In this document: in pieces, positions 8,997 through 17,872 of the stretch
Position numbering within the stretch: the stretch's first letter is position 1
How the letters are laid out: each line of letters opens with the position of its first letter
Assembly (NCBI GenBank): GCA_937770485.1
Contig: CALJHX010000037.1
Span: 1-39,782, forward strand
Source of the DNA: an uncultured Verrucomicrobiae bacterium
GTDB taxonomy: Bacteria; Verrucomicrobiota; Verrucomicrobiia; Limisphaerales; UBA1096
DNA: 39,782 nt
Reading direction: 5' to 3'
Position numbers and translations under genes: made by a program
The notes under the pieces: generated by a model
The model's database searches: none
What the model saw: the letters and a program-made list of their open reading frames with translations, nothing else
What the model was told of the DNA's origin: nothing

Positions 8997-9116
8997 ATGA
9001 ATTTAAGGAGATACAATGTTGGACTAAGTAGAGACCCGCAAACTGACTTGTATCAAATCCGTTGCGCGCTTGCATATAGCAAAGCATCTTACATGCCAGC
9101 CCAAGGAGATGCGTAA
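8997..9116 (+). CDS. Possible 39-residue protein, unknown
   Basis: ATG at 8997 follows the stem-loop by one base and opens a 39-codon frame beginning MNLRRYNVGLSRDPQTDLYQ. The composition is protein-like and more AT-rich than the neighbours. There is no ribosome-binding site before this ATG. A strong AAGGAG at 9005-9010 instead precedes a second ATG at 9016 that encodes only three codons (Met-Leu-Asp, stop). The frame may be a decayed gene or chance. No family is recognised. The 343-base space between the flavoprotein and the RRM gene also holds palindrome copies at 9134 and 9271 (the latter incomplete) and a weak inverted repeat GTGAAAA/TTTTCAC at 9176-9196. Confidence 0.25.
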   Translation: MNLRRYNVGLSRDPQTDLYQIRCALAYSKASYMPAQGDA

Positions 9117-9133
9117 TTCATTGGGTTTTGAAG

Positions 9134-9147
9134 CGCTTGGCCAAGCG
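9134..9147. repeat. Iterated palindrome, copy 6 (intergenic)
   Basis: Exact copy between the flavoprotein operon and the RRM gene. A 12/14 match, CGCTTGGCCAAGTT, lies at 9271-9284, immediately before the RRM start. Confidence 0.9.
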
Positions 9148-9292
9148 GGAAGCGCGTTACCCACGCACAGATTGCGTGAAAACGAGTGTTTTTCACCCGC
9201 CCGGCCAGGCGCGAATTGACGATCACCCGCCGCCTATGCCAACCTCTGCACTTCTTGGCTATCGCCTTTGCGCTTGGCCAAGTTTCCCTGCC

Positions 9293-9574
9293 ATGAATGA
9301 AGCCCTTTTGCACGTTGGAAACCTGCCGTACAGCATCGAGCGCGACGATCTCGAGGCGATGTTCCTCAACGCCGGCACGGTCGTCTCGGCCTCGCTGATG
9401 ACTTACAAGTTCGACAGTCGCTCGAGCGGATACGGCTTCGTGGAGATGGCCTCGCCGGAGGAGGCGCGCAAGGCGGTGGAAATGTACAACGGCCGCGAAG
9501 TGCGCGAACGAAAATTGGCCGTCAATCTGGCACGGCCCCGCACGGCTTCGTTCGTCAAGCGACCGGAAAGCTGA
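9293..9574 (+). CDS. RRM-domain RNA-binding protein
   Basis: A 93-residue protein that is essentially one RNA recognition motif. RNP2 is visible as LHVGNLPY near the N-terminus and RNP1 as SSGYGFVEM near the middle, with the aromatic residues that stack on RNA bases. MYNGREVRERKLAVNLARPR completes the domain, and the tail is short and basic. ATG at 9293 places RNP2 at residues 6-13, the usual position; longer in-frame extensions upstream run through the palindrome and look non-coding. Single-RRM proteins of this size occur in cyanobacteria, Planctomycetes and Verrucomicrobia and are often linked to cold or post-transcriptional regulation. The RNA target cannot be inferred. It stands alone and converges with the SDR gene 12 bases downstream. 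Confidence 0.9.
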   Translation: MNEALLHVGNLPYSIERDDLEAMFLNAGTVVSASLMTYKFDSRSSGYGFVEMASPEEARKAVEMYNGREVRERKLAVNLARPRTASFVKRPES

Positions 9575-9586
9575 AGACAGCCGGCT

Positions 9587-10367
9587 TTACTCCTCGACCC
9601 GGTACACCTTGTAAGGAGCGGCTTGGGCGGTGCACATCATCAGAATTTCGTCAATGCAGACATGCGCCGGCCGGTTGGCGGCCCACACGATCGCCTCGGC
9701 TACGTCACCCGCGCTCAGCGGCTCGACGCCACTGTACACCGCGTCGGCCTTTGCCTGGTCGCCCTTCAGGCGCACCACGGAAAACTCGGTCTCAGCCATG
9801 CCGGGGTCGATGGTGCCGACGCGCAGGCCGGTGCCGTTCAACTCCAGCCGGAGCGACTTGGTGATGCTCCGCTCCGCCGCCTTGCTGGCGCAATAGGCCG
9901 AGCCGCCCTCGTACGCCACGCGGCCGGCGATGGAGCCGATGTTCAAAATAATGCCGCCGGGGTGCGGCTTCATCAGCGGCAGCACGGCACGGGTCACGCG
10001 CAGGATGCCCAGCGCGTTGGACTGGAACATCGCCTCCCAGTCGTCGTCCCTGCCATCCTCGACGCGCTCCACCCCGTGCGCGCCGCCGGCGTTGTTGATG
10101 AGCACGTCCACCCGGCCGGCGGTGGCCTTGGCCCAGTCGGCGAACGCGTTGACGCTCGCCGTGTCGGGTGACGTCCATCTTGTGAATGTGCGCCGAGGCC
10201 GCGCCGCGCTCGAGGCACTCGGCGGCGACCTGCTCGAGGCGATCCTCCCGGCGCGCGCCCAGCAGCAGGTTCACGCCCATGTCAGCGAGTTGCCGGGCCG
10301 TCTCCGCGCCGAACCCACTCGAGGCGCCGGTCACGAGAGCCCATTTGCCCTTGAGTCGATTGCTCAT
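9587..10367 (-). CDS. Short-chain dehydrogenase/reductase (one-base frameshift)
   Basis: From ATG at 10367 the product begins MSNRLKGKWALVTGASSGFG, with the NAD(P) motif TGASSGFG. The frame then breaks at the GGG run 10166-10168 (minus strand CCC after GACGTCA). Dropping one base joins KMDVT to DTASVNAFADWAK and on to VDVLINNAGGAHG, then GSIAGRVAYEGGSAYCASKAAE with the catalytic Ser/Tyr/Lys (YCASK), and IDPGMAETEF. The joined protein is about 259 residues, the normal length of classical SDRs, and resembles the YdfG/serine dehydrogenase-like group of NADP-dependent hydroxy-acid dehydrogenases. The substrate is unknown. A homopolymer indel in sequencing is the simplest cause. It is divergent from the TonB-like gene across an 88-base gap carrying a palindrome copy. 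Confidence 0.85.
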
Positions 10368-10393
10368 GGCCGAAGACTTAACCGGATCCGCCC

Positions 10394-10407
10394 CGCTTGG
10401 CCAAGCG
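10394..10407. repeat. Iterated palindrome, copy 7 (divergent promoter region)
   Basis: Exact copy between the SDR (minus) and TonB-like (plus) starts, 26 bases before one and 48 before the other. Confidence 0.9.
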
Positions 10408-10455
10408 CAAACAAGAGTTGCCGCCGGGGCCGCTTCTGCCCCACAATGGCGGCCC

Positions 10456-11414
10456 ATGTCGGTGGATCGGCAAAAAGTCAGTAACTGGTGGTTCTCGCTG
10501 AACTCAATTCAGCGCTCGCTCCTGCTGTCGCTGCTGATCCACTCCATCATCGCGCTGGGCATCCTGCTGGGCGCCTTTCCCGTGGTGGAAAAAATGATGG
10601 CCGCCGTCATCCCGGAACTCATCGACCTCGAGGCACTTGAGATGCAGCAGCGCAAGCGGCAGCAATCGGTGATCTTCCTCGAGGTGCCAGCGAGCATGGC
10701 CAGCGAGGACGCCCCGGAGGATTCGAAATTTTATTCCACCCAAAACTCCCGCGCCGCTGACGAGCAGACGGAAAAGGAAACCACCCAACCCAAGATCGAG
10801 GGGACGCAGGACAAAGTGCCGCGGATCATCGACAGCAAGCCGGCTTCCCCGGCCAAACCGAAACCCCCGGAGCCGAAACCCGAACCAAGCCGGAGCCGAA
10901 ACCCAAGCCACCTCCGCCCAAGGCCGAGACGCTCAACCCAATCGTGGCCAAGCCGGAGCCCAAGCCCGAACCCAACCAGCCGGAGCCGGAACCCAAGCCG
11001 CGCCGCCCGCGCACCGTTGCCGAGGCCAAGCAGCTGGCCATGATTCAGGGGCAGAAAATGAAGCAGGACGGCGGCGTAAAAAAACGGGCCACCATCGTGG
11101 GGCTCGACGCCAAGGCCTCGCCGTTCGGCGACTACGACGCCCGCCTCATCGCCGCCATCCAGAATCGCTGGAACCAGATTCTCGACAAGCACTACATTCC
11201 CAGCGTCGGGCAGGTGGTGCTGACGTTCAACCTGTGGTCCGACGGCAAAGTGACCAACGTGCAGGTCGAGCGCAGCACAGTGAACACCATCCTCGCCCTC
11301 AAGTGCGAACGCGCCGTGAAAGAGCCGTCACCCTACGCGCCCTGGCCGGAGAAGATGCACGACGAAATCGGCTCAGACCGCCGCTTCGTCCGCTTCACGT
11401 TTTATTACAACTGA
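10456..11414 (+). CDS. TonB-like energy transducer (one-base frameshift)
   Basis: ATG at 10456 opens a cytoplasmic stub and one membrane helix (LLLSLLIHSIIALGILLGAF, about residues 20-40). A long Pro/Lys/Glu linker (PKPPEPKPEP) that would span the periplasm follows. The frame breaks near 10886: GAA CCA AGC should read GAA CCC AAG, and adding one C restores KPEPKPKPPPPKAETLNPIV. This continues to a TonB-type C-terminal domain, VGQVVLTFNLWSDGKVTNVQVERS to FVRFTFYYN. The restored length is about 319 residues. Such proteins pass proton-motive energy from ExbB/ExbD to outer-membrane receptors; exbB/exbD are not in the window, but a TonB-dependent receptor lies at 19914-22643. The break is in a C/A-rich repetitive linker and may be an assembly indel. 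Confidence 0.8.
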
Positions 11415-11428
11415 CCCCAGCCAGGCTG

Positions 11429-12238
11429 TCACTTCGCTTCCTTGCCTCGCAGGAACTCCGCGAGATTTTCGAGGTGGTCGGTGTTGATGAAATCGACACC
11501 GGCTTCGTGGAACACGCTCCATGCGGCCGGGTTGTCCGGCGCGGCCCAGAAGCGGATCTTTTGCCCGTCGGCGTGGGCGTTCTTAACGATCTGGGCCAGC
11601 TTGGCCTGCTCTCTCGCCGGTAAGTCGCCCTTGCCGCGCCACTTGAAGTGCGAACGCCAACTGTCGCTGATCCACGGCATGAGATGCCGGCTCTCCGCCT
11701 TGCCGAGATCACTCAATCGCCCGTCGTAGCCGGCGAGGCGCTTGGCGTCCTTCTCCATAGCCTCCCTTGGGCGGCTGCCGGAGATGACAATCGTGACCGC
11801 TCCGGGCTCGGTTGTGTCGGCGGTGAATGCGGTGAGCATGAAGCGGTATTTCTCGAGCAGCGGCTTGAGAGCGGCGTAGGTCGCTGGGCCGTCGGTCTTG
11901 AAATCGATCATCAAGTGAAACGGTGCCCTGGTTTTATACACGCCACCATCGTTGGCTTTCACCCGCTCGGCCAAAGGCACGAGATAGAGCGCCTCCAGGG
12001 TACGTTTCTTTTTCAACTCAAAACGTGAGTGGCCGACCAGCAGCGTAGCGTCCTTCAGGAACACATCCGCTTCCACACTGCAAAAGCCGCTGGCCAGCGC
12101 ATCGAGCAGCGGCAGCTTGTGGTAGTAGTCGTTGTGCGCGTGGGCGCGGACGAGTGGCGCGGGTTCGGCAGCGGGCTTGGCCGACTCAGCGACACATGGC
12201 CAAACGGCGAACATCAGGCAAGGAAAAATCCATTTCAT
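11429..12238 (-). CDS. Secreted PI-PLC/GDPD-superfamily phosphodiesterase-like protein
   Basis: ATG at 12238 gives a 269-residue protein with a signal peptide (MKWIFPCLMFAVWPCVAESA). The mature N-terminus has RAHAHNDY and GFCSVEADVFL. The His and the Glu-x-Asp pair match the metal/catalytic residues of the TIM-barrel glycerophosphodiester phosphodiesterase / phosphatidylinositol phospholipase C superfamily. LVGHSRFELKKKRTLEALYL resembles the second catalytic His loop. HADGQKIRFWAAPDNPAAWSVFHEAGVDFINTD near the end is a typical last barrel strand, shown here by its FWAAPDN and FINTDHL elements. The substrate is unknown. It starts 4 bases past the L-fuconate dehydratase stop and is the last gene of the purA-led string. 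Confidence 0.75.
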   Translation of the reverse strand: MKWIFPCLMFAVWPCVAESAKPAAEPAPLVRAHAHNDYYHKLPLLDALASGFCSVEADVFLKDATLLVGHSRFELKKKRTLEALYLVPLAERVKANDGGVYKTRAPFHLMIDFKTDGPATYAALKPLLEKYRFMLTAFTADTTEPGAVTIVISGSRPREAMEKDAKRLAGYDGRLSDLGKAESRHLMPWISDSWRSHFKWRGKGDLPAREQAKLAQIVKNAHADGQKIRFWAAPDNPAAWSVFHEAGVDFINTDHLENLAEFLRGKEAK

Positions 12239-12242
12239 GGTA

Positions 12243-13478
12243 TCAACTACTGGGATAAATGTCGGTGCCACACCCCGGTTCGAGCGACGGCATATAGTGG
12301 CCACCAACCACGTTAGCCGGGTGCACGAAATTGTCGCGTAGGTGTGGAATGTACTCCAGAAAGAGTTTCTCGTGTCCAAGCGCAATGTGGCTGAACAACA
12401 CAAGGTGCTGGTGAATCTGACCCATGTCGCCCACGTGCGGCACGACGCGCACAGGGAACTTTCGGGCGAGCATCGCCACGGCGAGCCATTCGCTGATGCC
12501 GGCCAGGCGCGTGCAGTCGGCCTGTACGATACCAACCGCCCTAGCCTGCAAAAAATTTTTCCACAAAACACGATTCGAAACCGCCTCGCCGACAGCCACC
12601 GGCACCGGTGCGATAATGTCGGCCAGCGTCTTGTGTGCCGAGACGTCATCCGGCTGCGTGGGCTCCTCAATCCAGTACGGCTCCATCTCTTTCAGTGAGA
12701 GGCAGGCATCGATGGCTTGCGGCAGCGACCAGGCCTGGTTGGCGTCAAGCATGATTCGCACGTCGTTCCCGACCGCTTCACGCACCATGAACGCGCGCCG
12801 CACGTCGTGCGAGTGATCCTTCGCACCAACTTTCAACTTCATCGCTGTGAAACCAGCATCAACAGCAGCCTTCGCATTGTCTCGAATCTGCTCGTCGCTA
12901 TACTGGAACCAGCCGACCGACGTGTCGTATCCGGGATAGCCGGTCTGCAGGACACCTTCGCGCTCTGATCGAGATCCTTGGTTTGCGCGCAGCATCTCGG
13001 TTGCCTCAGCGGCGGTGATCTCTTCTTCAAGGTAACTGAAATCAATCAGACGAACGATTTCCTCAGGTGAAAGGTCCAGCAGTAGCTTCCATAACGGTAC
13101 GCCACGCGCCTTGGCCCAGAGGTCGAAACAGGCATTGGTAATCGATGCGAGAGCGAGGTGCGTAACGCCCTTGTGGGGGCCAAGCCAGCGTACCGCCGGG
13201 TGCTCGGCAATGGAGCGTTGCACGGCACCAAACTCCGACATCAACTCCTCAATATTGCGGTCCTGCAACTGCACAGCCAGAATTCGAATCGCATCGCAAA
13301 CGAGGTTCGTGCCGGTGCCAAGCGTGTAGGCGATGCCGCTGCCCGTGAGCCCATTGTCGGTCTTCAGCAGCGTGACGCCGTAGCCGTACTGGGGGTCTGT
13401 GTGGACGGCATCTGAGCCAGCGCCAGCCTCGAGTTGCTTGCGGAAATCGCGAGTTTCGATGGATTTAATGGTCGGCAT
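12243..13478 (-). CDS. L-fuconate dehydratase-like enolase-superfamily enzyme
   Basis: ATG at 13478 gives 411 residues. The sequence follows the L-fuconate dehydratase (ENOSF1/FucD) branch of the mandelate-racemase group: SDAVHTDPQYGYG, IAYTLGTGTNL, VRWLGPHKGVTHLA, LIDFSYL, LQTGYPGYDTSVGWFQYSDEQ (split here as GYPGYDTS and GWFQYSDEQ), KLKVGA with the catalytic lysine, then the metal ligands in DANQAW and IEEPT, and GEAVSNR, and VPHVGDMG with the catalytic histidine. It should dehydrate L-fuconate to 2-keto-3-deoxy-L-fuconate (EC 4.2.1.68) in fucose breakdown. It starts 11 bases past dxr, so a sugar-acid enzyme rides on an isoprenoid/envelope operon. Marine Verrucomicrobiota often use fucose polymers (established for some cultured members), which fits, but no other fucose gene is in the window. 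Confidence 0.85.
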   Translation of the reverse strand: MPTIKSIETRDFRKQLEAGAGSDAVHTDPQYGYGVTLLKTDNGLTGSGIAYTLGTGTNLVCDAIRILAVQLQDRNIEELMSEFGAVQRSIAEHPAVRWLGPHKGVTHLALASITNACFDLWAKARGVPLWKLLLDLSPEEIVRLIDFSYLEEEITAAEATEMLRANQGSRSEREGVLQTGYPGYDTSVGWFQYSDEQIRDNAKAAVDAGFTAMKLKVGAKDHSHDVRRAFMVREAVGNDVRIMLDANQAWSLPQAIDACLSLKEMEPYWIEEPTQPDDVSAHKTLADIIAPVPVAVGEAVSNRVLWKNFLQARAVGIVQADCTRLAGISEWLAVAMLARKFPVRVVPHVGDMGQIHQHLVLFSHIALGHEKLFLEYIPHLRDNFVHPANVVGGHYMPSLEPGCGTDIYPSS

Positions 13479-13489
13479 TACACCACTGG

Positions 13490-14638
13490 TTAGCCGAGGC
13501 CAAGGACGTTCCGGGCGGTTTCGCGTGCCCACGCGTCGGCCTCGAGGATTTCGCCGAGCGTTGGCTGCCCGATGACCTCGTGGCGATCCATCACCTGGCC
13601 AACGGCGTCGCCAATGCCGGAGAACGACGTCTGCTGCTCGCAAAAGGCGTCGACCGCGATCTCGTTGGCGGCGTTGAGCACGGCGGGCAGCGTGCCGCCG
13701 ATCTCGCCGGCGCGGCGCGCCTGGCCAAGCGCGGGGAACCTGGCCAAGTCCGGCGCCTCAAAATCCAACCGGCCGATCGCAGCCAGGTCAGTTTGCACGC
13801 GGTCGCTCGCGGCCCGGTCTGGCCAAGTGAGCGCGTACTGGATCGGCAGGCACATGTCGGGGGTGGAGAGTTGCGCGACGATCGAGCCGTCGACGAACTC
13901 GACCATCGAGTGCACCACGCTCTGTGGATGTACGACGACATCGACTTGTGGCATCGGGACGTCGAACAGCCAGCGCGCCTCGATCATCTCGAGGCCCTTG
14001 TTGAACATTGTCGCTGAGTCGATGGTGATCTTGCGGCCCATCACCCACGACGGATGCTTGAGCGCCTGCTCGACGGTGATGCCAGCAAACTCCCCGATCG
14101 GGGTCTCGCGGAACGGCCCGCCGGACGCGGTGAGAATGAGCCGCCGCACCGACTCAGGCGCGCGGCCCTCGAGGCACTGAAAAATCGCCGAATGCTCACT
14201 GTCCACCGGCAGCACGCGGACGCCGTGTTTGCGGGCCTCAGCCATCACGGTTTCACCGGCCATCACGAGAATTTCCTTCGACGCTACGGCGATGTCCTTG
14301 CCGGCGCGGATCGCGGCCAGGGCCGGCTGCAGCCCAGCGGTGCCGACGATAGCGATCAGCACGATGTCGGCGCTTGGCAGCGTGGCCAGCTCGATCAATC
14401 CCTCGTCGCCGGAGGCCACGCGGATGCCGTCGAGTCGCGGGCGGAGTTCGGCGGCTTTTTCCGGCGAGCCGATGGAAACCAGTTCGGGGCGAAACTGCAG
14501 CGCCTGGCTTGCGAGGAGTTCCGTGTTGCTGCCCGCAGCGAGGCCGACGAGGCGGATGTCACCCAACAAATCCCCGGCCACCATGGCGGTGCTGGTGCCG
14601 ATCGAACCGGTGCTGCCTAACAGGACGATGTTTTTCAT
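13490..14638 (-). CDS. dxr: 1-deoxy-D-xylulose 5-phosphate reductoisomerase
   Basis: A 382-residue enzyme of the methylerythritol phosphate pathway (EC 1.1.1.267) that makes the first committed isoprenoid intermediate with NADPH and a divalent metal. The N-terminus MKNIVLLGSTGSIGTST is the NADPH-binding GSTGSIG signature. VASKEILVMAG and VLPVDSEHSAIFQ provide the metal/substrate residues, and LTASGGPF and HPSWVMGRKITIDSATM are near-invariant family blocks. Full length. ATG at 14638 is 12 bases after the cdsA stop. The neighbours supply uses for isoprenoids: uppS downstream in the pathway makes the undecaprenyl carrier. A one-mismatch palindrome copy (13718-13731) is read as Ala-Leu-Gly-Gln-Ala near the C-terminus. 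Confidence 0.96.
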   Translation of the reverse strand: MKNIVLLGSTGSIGTSTAMVAGDLLGDIRLVGLAAGSNTELLASQALQFRPELVSIGSPEKAAELRPRLDGIRVASGDEGLIELATLPSADIVLIAIVGTAGLQPALAAIRAGKDIAVASKEILVMAGETVMAEARKHGVRVLPVDSEHSAIFQCLEGRAPESVRRLILTASGGPFRETPIGEFAGITVEQALKHPSWVMGRKITIDSATMFNKGLEMIEARWLFDVPMPQVDVVVHPQSVVHSMVEFVDGSIVAQLSTPDMCLPIQYALTWPDRAASDRVQTDLAAIGRLDFEAPDLARFPALGQARRAGEIGGTLPAVLNAANEIAVDAFCEQQTSFSGIGDAVGQVMDRHEVIGQPTLGEILEADAWARETARNVLGLG

Positions 14639-14650
14639 TTTGCGCGGCGG

Positions 14651-15580
14651 CTAGTCATTGAACAAAATCAGGCGGAGGTAAAGGAACATCAGCGGCGCGT
14701 TGAAGAGCAGGCTGTCGAGCAGGTCGAGAATTCCGCCGATGCCGGGGAAGAACGAACCAGAGTCCTTCACGCCAGAGTCGCGCTTGAACACCGACTCGAC
14801 CAAATCGCCGATCACCGCGCCGACGGCCAGCAACGGGCCAAGCGCGGCGGCGTGGCCCAGGGTCATCCCGCCGAGCCTGGCCGCGCCCCAGTAATGAGCC
14901 ATCACCATAGCGGCGGCGGTTGAGAGTAAAATCGCCCCGACGAATCCCTCCCAAGTCTTCCCGGGACTGACGCTCGGGATCATCTTGTGGCGGCCAATCA
15001 GCGAGCCGAGTGAGTAGGCGCCGATGTCGCTGCACTTGGTCGCGAGAATGAAAAAAAGCAGGCAATATCCGGCATCGAACCCGGCGTCATCGGGCGCGGC
15101 GAAAAAGTAAATCTTCAGCAGGAAACCCAGCAACCACGACACATACAGCACGCCGAGCATCGTGTGGCCCACCATCGAAAATGACGGTGCCGCCGGATGC
15201 GCGAACACCCGCCGCCCCAGCAGCGCCAGCAGCAGGAAGGCTAAAATGCCAAGCTCAAGCTCCGCCGCCCCGCCGGTCGTTGGCTCGCCGAGTTGCTGCT
15301 TGGCCAAGCCGGAGAGATACACAAACAGCGTACCGACAAGGGTGATGCCGCCGGCCAAGCCAAGCCACTTGAAGCGCGGCAGGCTGTTTGCATTTACCAT
15401 GCCGTAAAACTCGAGCAGACCAGCGACGTTAAGCAGCATGATGATTCCACCAACGAGAAACACAGAAATTGGGCTGCCACCAAGCAGGCCGTAAAACACC
15501 ACCCCAAGCAGGATCACGGTGCTGGTCAATCGCCTTATGAGGGTGGCGACCTTGGATTCAGACTGGGGCGCGGGTGACAT
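14651..15580 (-). CDS. cdsA: Phosphatidate cytidylyltransferase (CDP-diglyceride synthase)
   Basis: A 309-residue inner-membrane enzyme with about seven or eight hydrophobic segments. It makes CDP-diacylglycerol from phosphatidate and CTP (EC 2.7.7.41). The C-terminal signature is SVFKRDSGVKDSGSFFPGIGG followed by ILDLLDS (shown in two parts), corresponding to the family KRxxxxKD...PGxGGxxDxxDS pattern. The usual histidine in PGHGG is Ile here and the Arg after the Asp is Leu, a variant I believe occurs in other PVC bacteria. KTWEGFVGA is another conserved block. It lies between uppS (42-base gap) and dxr (12-base gap), the classic uppS-cdsA-dxr order. Confidence 0.95.
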   Translation of the reverse strand: MSPAPQSESKVATLIRRLTSTVILLGVVFYGLLGGSPISVFLVGGIIMLLNVAGLLEFYGMVNANSLPRFKWLGLAGGITLVGTLFVYLSGLAKQQLGEPTTGGAAELELGILAFLLLALLGRRVFAHPAAPSFSMVGHTMLGVLYVSWLLGFLLKIYFFAAPDDAGFDAGYCLLFFILATKCSDIGAYSLGSLIGRHKMIPSVSPGKTWEGFVGAILLSTAAAMVMAHYWGAARLGGMTLGHAAALGPLLAVGAVIGDLVESVFKRDSGVKDSGSFFPGIGGILDLLDSLLFNAPLMFLYLRLILFND

Positions 15581-15622
15581 GGTCGGTTGTCGGCGGGATG
15601 GTTTCAGTCCGCTTGTCCGTGG

Positions 15623-16360
15623 TCAAACTTTTCCGAAACGACGGGCGCGGTTGGCGAACGCCTCTAACGCGGCACAGAAATCAGCCTCGCCGAAGTCGGG
15701 CCAAAGCCGATCGGTGACGACCAACTCGGCGTAGGAGATCTGCCACAACAAAAAATTGCTCACGCGCATTTCGCCGCTCGTGCGGATCAGCAGGTCGGGA
15801 TCCGGCGTTCCAGCGGTGTAGAGGTGATCAGCAAAAGTTTGCTCGTCGATGTCCGCCGGAGCCAACTCGCCGGATTGCGCCTTGGCGGCGAGCACGCGGG
15901 CGGCGTCCACCAACTCGGTGCGACCACCGTAGCTCAGGGCGAGGTTCAGCGTGGTGCCGGTGTTTGCATCGAGCGAAGCGCTGGTGGCGTCGAGCTGCTC
16001 GCGGACGAATCCCGGCAGGCGGTCCAACTGGCCGATCGCCCGCAGCCGGACGTTGTTTTGATCCATCTCCGCCTGCTCGGTTTTCAGGTAACGACCGAGG
16101 AACTTCATCAGCGTGTCGACCTCCGCCTTGGGGCGGTTCCAGTTCTCGATGGAGAAGGCGTAAAGCGTGAGGTGCCGGATGCCGAGCGAGGAGGCACAGC
16201 GCAACACCGCGCGCACCGACTCGGCACCACGCCGGTGGCCCTCGACGCGGGGCAGCCCGCGCTCCCTGGCCCAGCGGCCGTTGCCGTCCATGATGATGGC
16301 GACGTGCGCTGGGAGGGCGGTTCGGGCTTTCTCGCTGAGTTGTGTCGATGCGCGGCTCAT
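15623..16360 (-). CDS. uppS: Undecaprenyl diphosphate synthase (cis-prenyltransferase)
   Basis: A 245-residue enzyme that condenses isopentenyl diphosphate units onto farnesyl diphosphate to give the C55 carrier for peptidoglycan and O-antigen (EC 2.5.1.31). Signatures: HVAIIMDGNGRWA with the catalytic Asp, GHRRGAESV, LTLYAFSIENWNRP, LALSYGGRTELV, and DPDLLIRTSGEMRVSNFLLWQ (shown as DLLIRTSGE and SNFLLWQ). ATG at 16360 is chosen over the in-frame TTG at 16372 because the latter lies inside the palindrome-like sequence. It begins 22 bases after the purA stop. Confidence 0.96.
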   Translation of the reverse strand: MSRASTQLSEKARTALPAHVAIIMDGNGRWARERGLPRVEGHRRGAESVRAVLRCASSLGIRHLTLYAFSIENWNRPKAEVDTLMKFLGRYLKTEQAEMDQNNVRLRAIGQLDRLPGFVREQLDATSASLDANTGTTLNLALSYGGRTELVDAARVLAAKAQSGELAPADIDEQTFADHLYTAGTPDPDLLIRTSGEMRVSNFLLWQISYAELVVTDRLWPDFGEADFCAALEAFANRARRFGKV

Positions 16361-16361
16361 G

Positions 16362-16375
16362 CGCCTGGCCAAGCG
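16362..16375. repeat. One-mismatch palindrome copy at the purA-uppS junction
   Basis: CGCCTGGCCAAGCG differs by one base from the 14-bp palindrome and sits immediately before the uppS ATG, filling the 22-base gap between purA and uppS. Confidence 0.7.
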
Positions 16376-16382
16376 GCCGGGT

Positions 16383-17872
<1,490 letters not shown>

